Assembly: GCF_002001015.1 (NCBI RefSeq)
Contig: NZ_MUNO01000050.1
Span: 62,001 to 126,000 of the forward strand
Reading direction: 5' to 3'
Length of the DNA stretch: 64,000 bases
From: Polaromonas sp. A23
GTDB taxonomy: Bacteria > Pseudomonadota > Gammaproteobacteria > Burkholderiales > Burkholderiaceae_C
Below the pieces are notes generated by a model. That model saw nothing but the letters and a program-made list of their open reading frames with translations. It had not been told where the DNA came from and did not search any database. The translations under genes were made by a program, and so were the position numbers. The stretch's first letter is position 1, and every line of letters begins with the position of its first letter. Positions 9,500 through 18,635 of the stretch are shown piece by piece.

Positions 9500-10813
9500 A
9501 TGGCCCTTTTTTCCCAGGATGCCCTCAACCCCGGCGTGCGCAAGCGCGAAGTGTTTGGCTGGGCCATGTACGACTTTGCCAACTCCGGCTACACCACGGT
9601 CGTGATCACCGCGGTGTTTGCCGCTTACTTTGTGGGCGGTATCGCGCAGAAGGCTGAATGGGCCACGTTTGCCTGGACGGCAGCGCTCAGCGTGTCGTAT
9701 GCGATTGTCATGCTCACCATGCCCAGCATCGGGGCCTACGCCGACCTGCGAGCGGCAAAAAAACGGCTGTTGATGATGGCCACCGTGGGTTGCGTGGTGA
9801 CAACTGCCGCACTGGCCCTTGCCGGCCCCGGCAGCCTGGCTTTTGCAGTGCTGCTGATCATTCTTTCGAACACTTTCTTTGCCTATGGCGAGTCCCTGAC
9901 CGCCGCTTTCCTGCCGGAACTTGCGCGGCCCGCCGCTCTGGGCAAGGTCAGCGGCTGGGGTTGGAGCTTTGGCTATTTCGGCGGCATGCTGGCCCTGGGT
10001 ATCTGTCTGGGCTATGTGCTCTGGGCCCAGGCCCGGGGTATTCCGGCCGATCAGTTTGTCCCGGTCACCATGCTGATCACCGCGGTAATTTACGGGCTGG
10101 CATCGCTGGTGACTTTTCGCCTGTTGAAGGAACGCGCCCAGCCCAACCCGGCGGCCTTGCAGCAGGGCGGCTTGAAGGCGTCGCTGGTGCAACTCGGCCA
10201 GACCTTCCGCCAGGCCAGGCGCTACAAGGACTTCATGTGGCTGCTGGCTTGCGCCGTGTTCTACCAGGGCGGCGTGGCCGTGGCGATTGCGCTGGCCGCC
10301 ATTTACGCCGAGCAAGTGATCGGGTTTCAGCCGCAGGAAACCATGGTGCTGATTTTTGTTCTCAACTTTGCCGCGGCCGGCGGTGCATTTGCCTTTGGTT
10401 ATTTCCAGGATCGCATCGGCCACAAGCTGGCGCTCGGTATCACGCTCGTCGGCTGGATCGCCACCTGCGTGATCGCCGCCGTCACCACGACCAAGGGCGG
10501 TTTTTGGTATGCAGCCGCTATTGCCGGTGTGTGCATGGGCTCCAGCCAGTCGGCCGGCCGTGCCATGGCCGGCATGTTTTCACCCAAGCGGCAGCTGGCC
10601 GAGTTCTACGGCCTCTGGACTTTCGCGGTGCGTCTGGCCAGCATCATCGGGCCGCTGAGTTATGGCGCCATCACCTGGATGACCGGGGGTGACCAGCGCA
10701 CCGCCATCCTGTCGACGGCCGTGCTGTTTGCGGTGGGCTTGGCCTTGCTGATTCCAGTAAATGTGCAGCGCGGGCGGGAAGCTGCGCTGGCAGCCGACGC
10801 ATTGACGGATTAA
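9500..10813 (+). CDS. UMF1-family MFS transporter
   Basis: A 437-residue polytopic membrane protein with about 12 hydrophobic segments. The N-terminal WAMYDFANSGYTTVVITAVF is characteristic of the UMF1/Atg22-like branch of the major facilitator superfamily. The substrate is unknown. The ATG at 9500 is chosen over an upstream in-frame start at 9452 because AGGAG sits seven bases before it. The gene is convergent with murI and overlaps its stop by four bases. Confidence 0.88.
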   Translation: MALFSQDALNPGVRKREVFGWAMYDFANSGYTTVVITAVFAAYFVGGIAQKAEWATFAWTAALSVSYAIVMLTMPSIGAYADLRAAKKRLLMMATVGCVVTTAALALAGPGSLAFAVLLIILSNTFFAYGESLTAAFLPELARPAALGKVSGWGWSFGYFGGMLALGICLGYVLWAQARGIPADQFVPVTMLITAVIYGLASLVTFRLLKERAQPNPAALQQGGLKASLVQLGQTFRQARRYKDFMWLLACAVFYQGGVAVAIALAAIYAEQVIGFQPQETMVLIFVLNFAAAGGAFAFGYFQDRIGHKLALGITLVGWIATCVIAAVTTTKGGFWYAAAIAGVCMGSSQSAGRAMAGMFSPKRQLAEFYGLWTFAVRLASIIGPLSYGAITWMTGGDQRTAILSTAVLFAVGLALLIPVNVQRGREAALAADALTD

Positions 10814-11580
10814 ATTCCGAGCCAGCGGCGCGCAGCCGCCTCCAGCGCCTGCTGCGAGCCCGTGGTGAGCAGCGTGACGCTGCCTTCACCTTCAGCTTTG
10901 AGCAGGCCCGCGGCTTCCAGCAGGCGGCGCGTCTGCCGCGCCACCGGCTCGCCCGTCTCGATCATTTTCACGTTCTCACCCGCATGGGCCGCCAAGTAGT
11001 GCTGGGCAAACGGGTAATGGGTGCAACCCAGCACCAGCGTGTCGATCTGGCCCTCTTCACCGCCGAAACTGCCAAGGGCCTGCATGTAGCGGGCGCTCAG
11101 CTGCGTGATCTGCCCGGCATCGTCGTTCTGGATGGCGTCTGCCAGGCCATCGCAAGGCACAAACACGAAATCGGCCTGGTCTTTCAGCGAGTCATGCAGC
11201 GTGCGGACTTTGGCGCTGGTCAATGTTCCGCGTGTGCCGATTACGCCAATGCGGCGCGTCTTGCTGAGGGCGACTGCCGGTTTGAGCGCGGGCTCGACGC
11301 CCACCAGCGGCAGACCCGGATATTGCGCGCGCACCAGATGAACGGCGGCAGCGGTCGCCGTGTTGCAGGCAATCACCAGGGCCTTGACCTGATGCGCGCG
11401 CAACAGGCGATCCACCACAACACGGGTGCGCTCGATGACGTAGTCGTCACCCCGCTCGCCATAGGGCGCAAAGCCTGCGTCGGCCAGATAGACAAAATCC
11501 TCGGCCGGAAGCTGGGAGCGCAGCGCCTTGAGAATACTCAGGCCACCGACGCCGCTGTCAAATACTCCGATGGGCTTCAA
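10810..11580 (-). CDS. murI: Glutamate racemase
   Basis: Cofactor-independent racemase making D-glutamate for peptidoglycan. It has 256 residues with the usual motifs: PIGVFDSGVGGLS at the start, the first catalytic Cys in ACNTATAAAVH and the second in GCTHYPF. The reading frame extends to an ATG at 11634 inside the fumarase gene, but homology begins at LKPIGVFDSG. I therefore take TTG at 11580 as the start; it overlaps the fumarase stop (TTGA), implying translational coupling. Pairing a cell-wall gene with a fumarase is metabolically odd but is probably just an operon arrangement. Confidence 0.92.
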   Translation of the reverse strand: MKPIGVFDSGVGGLSILKALRSQLPAEDFVYLADAGFAPYGERGDDYVIERTRVVVDRLLRAHQVKALVIACNTATAAAVHLVRAQYPGLPLVGVEPALKPAVALSKTRRIGVIGTRGTLTSAKVRTLHDSLKDQADFVFVPCDGLADAIQNDDAGQITQLSARYMQALGSFGGEEGQIDTLVLGCTHYPFAQHYLAAHAGENVKMIETGEPVARQTRRLLEAAGLLKAEGEGSVTLLTTGSQQALEAAARRWLGI

Positions 11581-13130
11581 GCAGCCGCGACCGCAATGCC
11601 CTTGAACTCCCCGGTGGCAATTTTCTTCTGCCATTCGGCCGGGCCGGTGATGTGCGCGCTGGTGCCGCCGGCATCCACCGCCACAGTGACGGGCATGTCC
11701 ACCACGTCGAATTCGTAGATGGCTTCCATGCCGAGGTCGGCAAACCCCACCACCTTCGCGCTCTTGATCGCCTTGCTGACCAGGTAGGCGGCACCGCCCA
11801 CGGCCATCAGGTAGGCGCTCTGGTGCTTCTTGATGGCGTCGATGGCGACCGGGCCACGTTCGGCTTTGCCGATCATGGAGATCAGCCCGGTTTGGGCCAG
11901 CATCATCTCGGTGAAGCCATCCATGCGGGTGGCGGTGGTTGGTCCGGCGGGGCCCACGGCTTCGTTGCCGACCGGGTCCACTGGGCCCACGTAATAAATC
12001 ACGCGATTGGTGAAATCGACCGGCAGCTTTTCACCTTTGGCCAGCATGTCGGCAATGCGCTTGTGCGCCGCATCACGGCCGGTCAGCATCTTGCCGTTGA
12101 GCAGCAGCGTGTCGCCGGGCTTCCAGCTGGCAACTTCAGCCTTGGTCAGGGTGTCGAGGTTGACCTTCTTGCTCTTCACGTAGTCGGGCGTCCAGTTCAC
12201 GTCGGGCCACAGGTCCAGCGAAGGTGGGTCCAGGTACACCGGACCGCTGCCGTCGAGCACGAAGTGAGCGTGGCGCGTGGCAGCGCAATTGGGAATCATG
12301 GCCACGGGCTTGCTGGCCGCGTGGGTCGGGTACAGCTTGATCTTGACGTCCAGCACTGTGGTCAGGCCGCCCAGGCCTTGTGCACCTATGCCCAGGGCGT
12401 TGACCTTGTCGAACAGTTCCAGGCGAAGTTCTTCGGTTTTGGTGAGCTTCTGGCCGGCCGAGGACTTGGCCTGGAGTTCGTACATGTCCAGGTCGTCCAT
12501 CAGGCTTTCCTTGGCCATCAGCACGGCTTTTTCGGCGGTGCCGCCAATGCCAATGCCCAGCATGCCGGGCGGGCACCAGCCGGCGCCCATGGTGGGCACG
12601 GTTTTGAGCACCCAGTCCACCACAGAGTCGCCGGGGTTGAGCATGACCATCTTGCTTTTGTTTTCCGAACCGCCGCCTTTGGCCGCGACGGTCACTTCCA
12701 CGGTGTTGCCCGGCACGATTTCGGTGAAGATCACTGCGGGGGTGTTGTCCTTGGTGTTCTTGCGGTCAAACTGCGGATCGGCGACGACGCTGGCGCGTAG
12801 GGTGTTGTCGGGATGGTTATAGCCACGCCGCACGCCTTCGTTGATGGCGTCGTCCAGGCCGCCGGTAAAACCGTCCCAGCGCACGTCCATGCCGACCTTG
12901 AGAAACACATTGACGATGCCGGTGTCCTGGCAGATCGGACGGTGGCCGGTCGCGCTCATCTTGCTGTTGGTCAGAATTTGCGCAATCGCATCTTTGGCCG
13001 CCGGGCTTTGCTCGCGCGCATAGGCCCGCGCCAGGTGGGCAATGTAGTCGGCCGGGTGGTAGTAGCTGATGTACTGCAGGGCGGCGGCAACGGATTCAAT
13101 CAGGTCGGCTTGTTTGATGAGGGTTGTCAT
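11577..13130 (-). CDS. Class I fumarate hydratase (iron-sulfur, single-chain)
   Basis: A 517-residue [4Fe-4S] hydro-lyase interconverting fumarate and malate, matching the length of single-chain FumA/FumB-type enzymes. The N-terminal alpha domain holds HRPICQDTG, GGGSENKS and GWCPPGMLGIGIGG. The C-terminal beta domain holds GPTTATRMDGF. Candidate cluster cysteines lie in PICQDTG, IPNCAATRHAHF and GWCPPG. The gene is upstream of and coupled to murI, and divergent from fumC 92 bases away. Such enzymes are oxygen- and iron-sensitive, which may explain a stable second fumarase next door. I see no regulator site in the 92-base gap. Confidence 0.95.
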   Translation of the reverse strand: MTTLIKQADLIESVAAALQYISYYHPADYIAHLARAYAREQSPAAKDAIAQILTNSKMSATGHRPICQDTGIVNVFLKVGMDVRWDGFTGGLDDAINEGVRRGYNHPDNTLRASVVADPQFDRKNTKDNTPAVIFTEIVPGNTVEVTVAAKGGGSENKSKMVMLNPGDSVVDWVLKTVPTMGAGWCPPGMLGIGIGGTAEKAVLMAKESLMDDLDMYELQAKSSAGQKLTKTEELRLELFDKVNALGIGAQGLGGLTTVLDVKIKLYPTHAASKPVAMIPNCAATRHAHFVLDGSGPVYLDPPSLDLWPDVNWTPDYVKSKKVNLDTLTKAEVASWKPGDTLLLNGKMLTGRDAAHKRIADMLAKGEKLPVDFTNRVIYYVGPVDPVGNEAVGPAGPTTATRMDGFTEMMLAQTGLISMIGKAERGPVAIDAIKKHQSAYLMAVGGAAYLVSKAIKSAKVVGFADLGMEAIYEFDVVDMPVTVAVDAGGTSAHITGPAEWQKKIATGEFKGIAVAAA

Positions 13131-13222
13131 GGTCAGGGTGATTCGTGGGGGTGGCTTTTCAAGGGGGCCAGCCGTGTGCTACGGTAGGTGCCACCCCGTA
13201 TTTTGACAGGTAAGCGAAGACC

Positions 13223-14608
13223 ATGAAGACACGCACTGAACACGACTCTTTCGGCCCGATTGATGTGCCTGCCGACAGGCTGTGGGGCGCGCAGACCCAG
13301 CGCTCCCTGCAAAACTTCGATATTTCGGGCGAGCAGCAGCCCCGCGAGATCATCCGGGCGCTGGCGCAGGTCAAGCGGGCCTCCGCCAGTGTCAATCTGG
13401 CGCTGGGCCTGCTTGACGTCAAGAAGGCAGGGGCCATCATTGCTGCCGCCGATGAGGTGATTGAAGGCCGGCACGCTGACGAGTTTCCTCTGGTGGTGTG
13501 GCAAACCGGCTCGGGCACCCAGACCAACATGAATGTCAATGAAGTGCTGGCCAACCGTGCAAGCCAGCTTCTGGGCGGCGAGTGCGGGGAAAACCGGCTG
13601 GTGCACCCCAACGACGAGGTGAACCGCAGCCAGTCGTCCAACGACGTATTTCCCACTGCCATGCATGCGGCGGCGGTGGACGCGATTTCCAACCGGCTGA
13701 TTCCGGCGATTGAAAAACTGCATGGCACGCTGGCACAAAAGGCCCGGGACTTTGATCGCATCGTCAAAATCGGTCGCACCCACCTGCAGGACGCCACACC
13801 GCTGACGCTGGGCCAGGAGTTTTCAGGGTATGCGGCGCAGTTGGCTCACGGCCAGCAGCACTTGAAGGCGGCCTTGCCGCATTTGTGTGAGCTGGCATTG
13901 GGCGGCACGGCCGTAGGCACCGGGCTGAACGCGCCTGCCGGTTATGCCGAGCAGGCTGCGGCGGAACTGGCGCGTTTGACAGGTCTGCCGTTTGTCACCG
14001 CTCCGAGCAAGTTTGAAGCCATGGCCTCCTGCGACGCGCTGGTTCACGCGCATGGCGCGCTCAAGACCCTGGCCGCCAGCATGATGAAAATTGCCAATGA
14101 CGTGCGCTGGCTGGCCAGCGGCCCGCGCAGCGGTATTGGCGAGCTGAGTATTCCGGAAAACGAGCCCGGTTCATCCATCATGCCGGGCAAGGTCAACCCC
14201 ACGCAAAGCGAAGCGGTGACCATGCTGTGCTGCCAGGTGTTCGGCAACGATGTGGCCATCAACCTGGGCGGCGCGTCGGGCAACTTCGAGCTCAATGTGT
14301 TTCGCCCCATGATCGCCCACAACTTCCTGCAAAGTGTGCGGCTGCTGGCAGACGGCATGGTCAGCTTCAACGACCATTGCGCCGTGGGCATTGAGCCGAA
14401 CCGGGACCGTATCGCCGAACTGGTGGACCGTTCCCTGATGCTGGTGACGGCGCTCAACCCGCATATCGGCTACGACAAGGCTGCCTTCATTGCCAAGAAG
14501 GCGCACCAGGAAGGCAGCAGCCTGCGCGAAGCGGCTGTTGCGTCGGGCCATGTGACGGCGGAGCAGTTTGACGAATGGGTGGTGCCCGGCAACATGACAG
14601 GGCGCTGA
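13223..14608 (+). CDS. fumC: Class II fumarate hydratase
   Basis: A 461-residue iron-independent, tetrameric fumarase of the aspartase/fumarase superfamily. It shows [45 protein letters not shown] and the superfamily signature [15 protein letters not shown], which contains the catalytic-loop serine. It catalyses the same reaction as the class I enzyme encoded divergently upstream. A family-A repeat and a bidirectional terminator follow. Confidence 0.96.
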   Translation: MKTRTEHDSFGPIDVPADRLWGAQTQRSLQNFDISGEQQPREIIRALAQVKRASASVNLALGLLDVKKAGAIIAAADEVIEGRHADEFPLVVWQTGSGTQTNMNVNEVLANRASQLLGGECGENRLVHPNDEVNRSQSSNDVFPTAMHAAAVDAISNRLIPAIEKLHGTLAQKARDFDRIVKIGRTHLQDATPLTLGQEFSGYAAQLAHGQQHLKAALPHLCELALGGTAVGTGLNAPAGYAEQAAAELARLTGLPFVTAPSKFEAMASCDALVHAHGALKTLAASMMKIANDVRWLASGPRSGIGELSIPENEPGSSIMPGKVNPTQSEAVTMLCCQVFGNDVAINLGGASGNFELNVFRPMIAHNFLQSVRLLADGMVSFNDHCAVGIEPNRDRIAELVDRSLMLVTALNPHIGYDKAAFIAKKAHQEGSSLREAAVASGHVTAEQFDEWVVPGNMTGR

Positions 14609-14622
14609 GAGTGCCCGCAAAT

Positions 14623-14679
14623 TTGCTATCTTATTTATAGCTGCTTGCGACCGTAGAACAAGGAGGAATGGCCAATTTG
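14623..14679 (+). repeat. Family-A dispersed repeat
   Basis: Starts TTGCTATCTTATTTATAGCT, continues GCTTGCGACCGTAG and ends in GGCCAATTTG. The GCTAT and ATAGC arms are palindromic. It lies in the fumC 3' region just before the terminator. Confidence 0.7.
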
Positions 14680-14684
14680 AATAC

Positions 14685-14711
14685 AAAAAAAGGGCATAAC
14701 TGCCCTTTTTT
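14685..14711. terminator. Bidirectional intrinsic terminator between fumC and the YqhA-like gene
   Basis: AAAAAAGGGCA and TGCCCTTTTTT flank a TAAC loop, giving a U-tract in either direction. It can end both convergent transcripts. Confidence 0.85.
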
Positions 14712-14727
14712 GCCTTGCGCGAAGAAC

Positions 14728-15336
14728 TCAGTGTTTTTGCGCGGCGATTCCCGACATGATCTTGTCGGTGTAGGCGATGGCCAAGGCGGAAAGCAGGAAG
14801 GTGATGTGGATAGTCGTCTGCGCAACAAGCACCCGGTCGGTGTAATTGTCGGCATTGATGAAGGTTTTCAGCAGGTGGATGGAGCTGATGCCGATGATGG
14901 CGGTTGCCAGCTTGACCTTGAGTACGGAGGCATTGACATGGCTCAACCATTCGGGCTGGTCGCGGTGGCCTTCCAGGTTCATGCGGCTGACAAAGGTTTC
15001 GTAGCCGCCAACGATCACCATGATCAACAGGTTGGAGATCATGACCACGTCGATGAGCGCCAGAACCACCAGCATGATGACTGTTTCATTGAGTGTGGTG
15101 ACCGGAGTGGTGGTCTTGTAGCCAATGCTGGTGATCAGCGCCTGCAGCGCAGTCTGGCTGCCGAAAACGGCCTCGATCAGGTGCAGCAGTTCAACCAGAA
15201 AGTGGAACACGTAGACACCCTGGGCGGCAATCAGGCCGACGTACAGGGGCAGCTGCAGCCAGCGACTGGCGAAAATGAAGTTCGGAATCGGCCGCAGCGG
15301 CGAGACTTTGTCGGAGTTGATTTTGGGTTCTGACAT
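14728..15336 (-). CDS. UPF0114/YqhA-family membrane protein
   Basis: A 202-residue integral membrane protein of unknown function. Hydrophobic segments appear near residues 20-45, 70-100 and 140-195. The motif RWLQLPLYVGLIAAQGVYVFHF and the later LLIMVIVGGYETFVSR are typical of the YqhA/UPF0114 family. The ATG at 15336 (MSEPKINSD) is chosen because an upstream extension to 15471 looks non-coding. It is divergent from acs. Confidence 0.85.
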   Translation of the reverse strand: MSEPKINSDKVSPLRPIPNFIFASRWLQLPLYVGLIAAQGVYVFHFLVELLHLIEAVFGSQTALQALITSIGYKTTTPVTTLNETVIMLVVLALIDVVMISNLLIMVIVGGYETFVSRMNLEGHRDQPEWLSHVNASVLKVKLATAIIGISSIHLLKTFINADNYTDRVLVAQTTIHITFLLSALAIAYTDKIMSGIAAQKH

Positions 15337-15491
15337 GAATTTGAGGGTTTGTACGGATTTTGCGAATTGTAGGCGGGCTCGGAGGGCCTGCCGCTTGAGG
15401 TAATCTGTAAGCTTGGTGCCAGTCAGTCGAATGTAAGTGCCAAATATGACATTAGCACGCATTGCATTCAAACCCGAGGAGACAAGCCATC

Positions 15492-17489
15492 ATGAACGCG
15501 CCCTTATCTGCCATCGAATCCACACTGGTCGAAAACCGGGTGTTTCCCCCGAATCCGGCATTTGTCAAAGCTGCGCGTATTTCGGGTATGGACGCCTATC
15601 ACGCGCTGTGCGCTGAAGCCGAGAAAGACTTCGAAGGTTTCTGGGCCCGGCTGGCGCGCGAAAACCTCAGCTGGAAAAAACCTTTCACCCAGACACTGGA
15701 CGAGTCGAATGTCCCGTTCTACAAATGGTTTGCAGACGGTGAACTCAATGCCTCGTTTAACTGCCTGGACCGCCACCTGGGTACCGCCACCGAGAACAAG
15801 AAGGCCATCATCTTCGAGAGCGACGACGGCAAGGTGACTAACGTCACCTACAAGGAATTGCACGGCAAGGTCTGCCAGTTCGCCAATGCGCTCAAGGCCA
15901 TGGGCATCAAGAAGGGCGACCGCGTCATCATCTACATGCCAATGACGGTGGAAGGCGTGGTTGCCATGCAGGCCTGCGCCCGCATAGGCGCGACCCACTC
16001 GGTGGTGTTCGGTGGCTTTTCCGCCAAGAGCCTGCAGGAGCGCATCCAGGACGCTGGCGCGGTCGCGGTGATTACGGCCAATTACCAGTTGCGTGGCGGT
16101 AAGGAGCTGCCGCTCAAGGCCATCGTGGATGAAGGGATCGCCATGGGCGGCTGCGAGTCCATCAAGAATGTGATCGTCTACCAGCGCACCTCCACCGTCT
16201 GCAACATGGTGACCGGGCGCGACAGCCTGATGCACGATGTCACCGCCAAGCAGCCGGCCACCTGCGAGCCGGAATTCGTGGGCGCCGAGCATCCGCTGTT
16301 CATCCTGTACACCTCCGGCTCGACCGGCAAGCCCAAAGGCGTGCAACACAGCACGGGTGGTTATCTGCTCTGGGCCAAGTTGACGATGGACTGGACCTTC
16401 GACATCCAGCCTTCCGACGTGTTCTGGTGCACGGCCGACATCGGCTGGATCACCGGTCATACCTATGTGGCCTATGGGCCGCTGGCCGCGGGCGCCACCC
16501 AAGTCATCTTCGAAGGCATTCCCACCTACCCGAATGCCGGACGCTTCTGGCAGATGATCGAAAAACACAAGGTCAGCATTTTCTACACGGCGCCCACCGC
16601 GATCCGTTCGCTCATCAAGGCCGCCGAGGGCGACGAAAAAATCCACCCGGCCCGTTCTGATTTGAGCAGCCTGCGCATTCTCGGTACGGTGGGCGAGCCC
16701 ATCAACCCTGAGGCCTGGATGTGGTACTACAAAAATGTGGGCGGCAAGCGCTGCCCGGTGGTGGACACCTTCTGGCAGACCGAAACCGGCGGCCACATGA
16801 TCACTCCGCTGCCGGGTGCGACACCGCTTGTGCCCGGCAGTTGCACCCTGCCGCTGCCCGGCATCATGGCGGCCATCGTTGATGAACTGGGCAAGGACGT
16901 GCCCAACGGTTCCGGCGGCATGTTGGTCGTCAAGCGCCCGTGGCCCTCGATGATCCGTACCATCTGGAACGATCCCGAGCGTTTCAAGAAGAGCTATTTT
17001 CCCGAGGAAATGGGTGGGAAAATCTACCTCGCAGGCGACGGCGCAGTGCGCAGCACCGATCGCGGTTATTTCCGCATCACCGGGCGTATTGACGACGTGC
17101 TCAACGTGTCGGGCCACCGCATGGGGACGATGGAGATTGAGTCGGCGCTGGTGTCGCATTCCGCGCTGGTGGCCGAGGCTGCTGTGGTGGGCCGACCCGA
17201 CGACCTGACGGGCGAGGCGATCGTGGCTTTTGTGGTGCTCAAGCGCTCGCGGCCCACGGGTGAGGAGGCCAAGGCGATTGCCAAGGAGCTGCGCGACTGG
17301 GTCGGCAAGGAGATCGGACCGATTGCCAAGCCCAAGGACATCCGCTTTGGCGACAACCTGCCCAAAACGCGCAGCGGAAAAATCATGCGACGCCTGCTGC
17401 GCGGCATCGCCAAGGGCGAGGCCATCACCCAGGACACCTCCACCCTGGAAAACCCCGCCATCCTCGATCAGCTGTCTGAAAGACAGTGA
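15492..17489 (+). CDS. acs: Acetyl-CoA synthetase
   Basis: A 665-residue AMP-forming ligase that activates acetate to acetyl-CoA. The adenylation core carries [20 protein letters not shown] and [11 protein letters not shown]. The C-terminal domain carries [16 protein letters not shown] and the acetylation-site region [14 protein letters not shown]. The ATG at 15492 has GAGGAG ten bases upstream. The last codons ([12 protein letters not shown]-stop) are part of a 122-123-base tandem repeat that continues downstream. Acetate activation fits with aceA elsewhere in the window. Confidence 0.97.
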   Translation: MNAPLSAIESTLVENRVFPPNPAFVKAARISGMDAYHALCAEAEKDFEGFWARLARENLSWKKPFTQTLDESNVPFYKWFADGELNASFNCLDRHLGTATENKKAIIFESDDGKVTNVTYKELHGKVCQFANALKAMGIKKGDRVIIYMPMTVEGVVAMQACARIGATHSVVFGGFSAKSLQERIQDAGAVAVITANYQLRGGKELPLKAIVDEGIAMGGCESIKNVIVYQRTSTVCNMVTGRDSLMHDVTAKQPATCEPEFVGAEHPLFILYTSGSTGKPKGVQHSTGGYLLWAKLTMDWTFDIQPSDVFWCTADIGWITGHTYVAYGPLAAGATQVIFEGIPTYPNAGRFWQMIEKHKVSIFYTAPTAIRSLIKAAEGDEKIHPARSDLSSLRILGTVGEPINPEAWMWYYKNVGGKRCPVVDTFWQTETGGHMITPLPGATPLVPGSCTLPLPGIMAAIVDELGKDVPNGSGGMLVVKRPWPSMIRTIWNDPERFKKSYFPEEMGGKIYLAGDGAVRSTDRGYFRITGRIDDVLNVSGHRMGTMEIESALVSHSALVAEAAVVGRPDDLTGEAIVAFVVLKRSRPTGEEAKAIAKELRDWVGKEIGPIAKPKDIRFGDNLPKTRSGKIMRRLLRGIAKGEAITQDTSTLENPAILDQLSERQ

Positions 17490-17735
17490 GGGAGGGCGGC
17501 GCAAGCCGCGTCAGCGAAGCTGTGGTGGGGATGGAGGACACTCATATCGCGAAGCGATGTGATGTGGCCACAAAACCCCGCCATCCTCGATCAGCTGTCT
17601 GAAAGACAGTGAGGGAGGGCGGCGAAGCCGCGTCAGCGAAGCTGTGGTGGGGATGGAGGACACTCATATCGCGAAGCGATGTGATGTGGTCACAAAACCC
17701 CGCCATCCTCGATCAGCTGTCTGAAAGACAGTGAG
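17451..17735 (+). repeat. Tandem repeat, period 122-123 bases, duplicating the acs 3' end
   Basis: AACCCCGCCATCCTCGATCA begins at 17451, 17574 and 17696. Copy 1 starts inside acs (codons [12 protein letters not shown] and stop). Copies 1 and 2 are complete and differ by one base in the GGCGGCGCAAGCC/GGCGGCGAAGCC segment and one base at GTGGCC/GTGGTC. Copy 3 stops soon after the repeated stop codon. The unit also holds GC-rich inverted segments. No other gene is visible between acs and the terminator. Confidence 0.9.
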
Positions 17736-17747
17736 CAGGCGACCATG

Positions 17748-17776
17748 AAAAAGCCCGCTTCAAGCGGGCTTTTTTT
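17748..17776. terminator. Bidirectional intrinsic terminator between acs and cytochrome c genes
   Basis: AAAAGCCCGCTT and the complementary AAGCGGGCTTTTTTT flank a very short loop. It lies after the acs tandem repeat and before the convergent cytochrome gene end. Confidence 0.85.
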
Positions 17777-17796
17777 GAGCTGGTGAGCCGCAGAGA

Positions 17797-18111
17797 TTAT
17801 TTCTGCGTCAGCACCCAGGTGGCCAGCTTCTTGGCTTCGTCGGCATTGACCTGTGCATTGGCCGGCATGGGTACTGGACCCCAGACACCGGCACCGCCTT
17901 TGACGATTTTTGCAGCCAGCTTGTCAACTGCGTCTTTCTGGCCAGCATATTTGGCCGCCACGTCCTTGTAGGAAGGGCCGACCAGCTTCGTGGCCACGGC
18001 ATGGCAGGCCATGCAGTTTTTGGCGGTGGCCAGTTGCAGGTCCGCCAGGGCCGGCGTGGAAACGGCAAAGCCGGCAGCCAGCGAAGCAATCAGTATGCAG
18101 AGACGTTTCAT
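17797..18111 (-). CDS. Class I c-type cytochrome (periplasmic, single haem)
   Basis: A 104-residue exported monohaem cytochrome c. A Lys/Arg start and hydrophobic core give a signal peptide cut after ALA-DLQ (about residue 22). The haem site is CMACH near residue 32, and a candidate distal Met lies in PVPMPANAQV. The size and motif arrangement fit the c551/c552 electron carriers. The ATG at 18111 has GAGG six bases upstream; two earlier in-frame starts are less likely. Confidence 0.9.
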   Translation of the reverse strand: MKRLCILIASLAAGFAVSTPALADLQLATAKNCMACHAVATKLVGPSYKDVAAKYAGQKDAVDKLAAKIVKGGAGVWGPVPMPANAQVNADEAKKLATWVLTQK

Positions 18112-18224
18112 CGTTAACCTCATGGATAGAGTTGTAGATTCGGGTACAGTCAATCAACGTTATTGTAGTGGGGCAGGTTGACCTTGCTGTGTAAAGGTCA
18201 AGCCCGGATTTTCAGGAGTCAGCC

Positions 18225-18464
18225 ATGTATTTTTTACTCATCGGCATCATCGGCATTGCATTGAAGTATCTGGAAGTGGCGCCGGTGGCGGGCTGGCCCT
18301 GGTGGGTCGTTCTGGCGCCGTTCGGGCTGGCCGTGCTTTGGTGGTGGTGGGCCGATAAATCGGGCTACACCGAAAAAAAGGCCATGGAAAAAATGGAAGT
18401 ACGCAGGCAGGCGCGAGTCGACAAGCAACGCGATGCGATGGGGATGCTCAAAAGACGGAAGTAG
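18225..18464 (+). CDS. Small Trp-rich membrane protein (TIGR04438-like)
   Basis: A 79-residue protein with two hydrophobic segments (about 1-17 and 24-42) containing GWPWWVVLAPFGLAVLWWWW, then a charged, Lys/Arg-rich cytoplasmic tail. It resembles the betaproteobacterial family annotated as TIGR04438 Trp-rich protein, function unknown. CAGGAG precedes the ATG. It is divergent from the cytochrome gene and followed by a GC-rich repeat. Confidence 0.8.
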   Translation: MYFLLIGIIGIALKYLEVAPVAGWPWWVVLAPFGLAVLWWWWADKSGYTEKKAMEKMEVRRQARVDKQRDAMGMLKRRK

Positions 18465-18466
18465 AG

Positions 18467-18590
18467 CCCCCACGGTTGCTCACTGCGTGTAGCGCCCTGC
18501 CCCCCGAGGGGGCCGCTGCGCCTGCGGGCCGGCGGAGCCGGACCCGCGGCCCCTGCTTGCAGGGAGCGCCGCTCGCTACGCTCCGGCGCA
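18467..18590 (+). repeat. Family-B GC-rich dispersed repeat
   Basis: A GC-rich block beginning AGCCCCCACGG. It contains CTGCCCCCCGAGGGGG and a 51-base core (18509-18559) that occurs identically inverted at 63115-63165. It lies between the Trp-rich protein gene and the ilvD 3' end; no gene is seen in it. Confidence 0.85.
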
Positions 18591-18635
18591 AAAAAAGGCC
18601 CTTACCGCTTCATTGAGAGCGCGTTTGCTGCAATC

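Noticed and set aside
15504-17504. 666-codon open frame antisense to acs
   Set aside because: GC-rich codon bias in acs opens the opposite frame; no recognisable domain, and the sense gene is clear.
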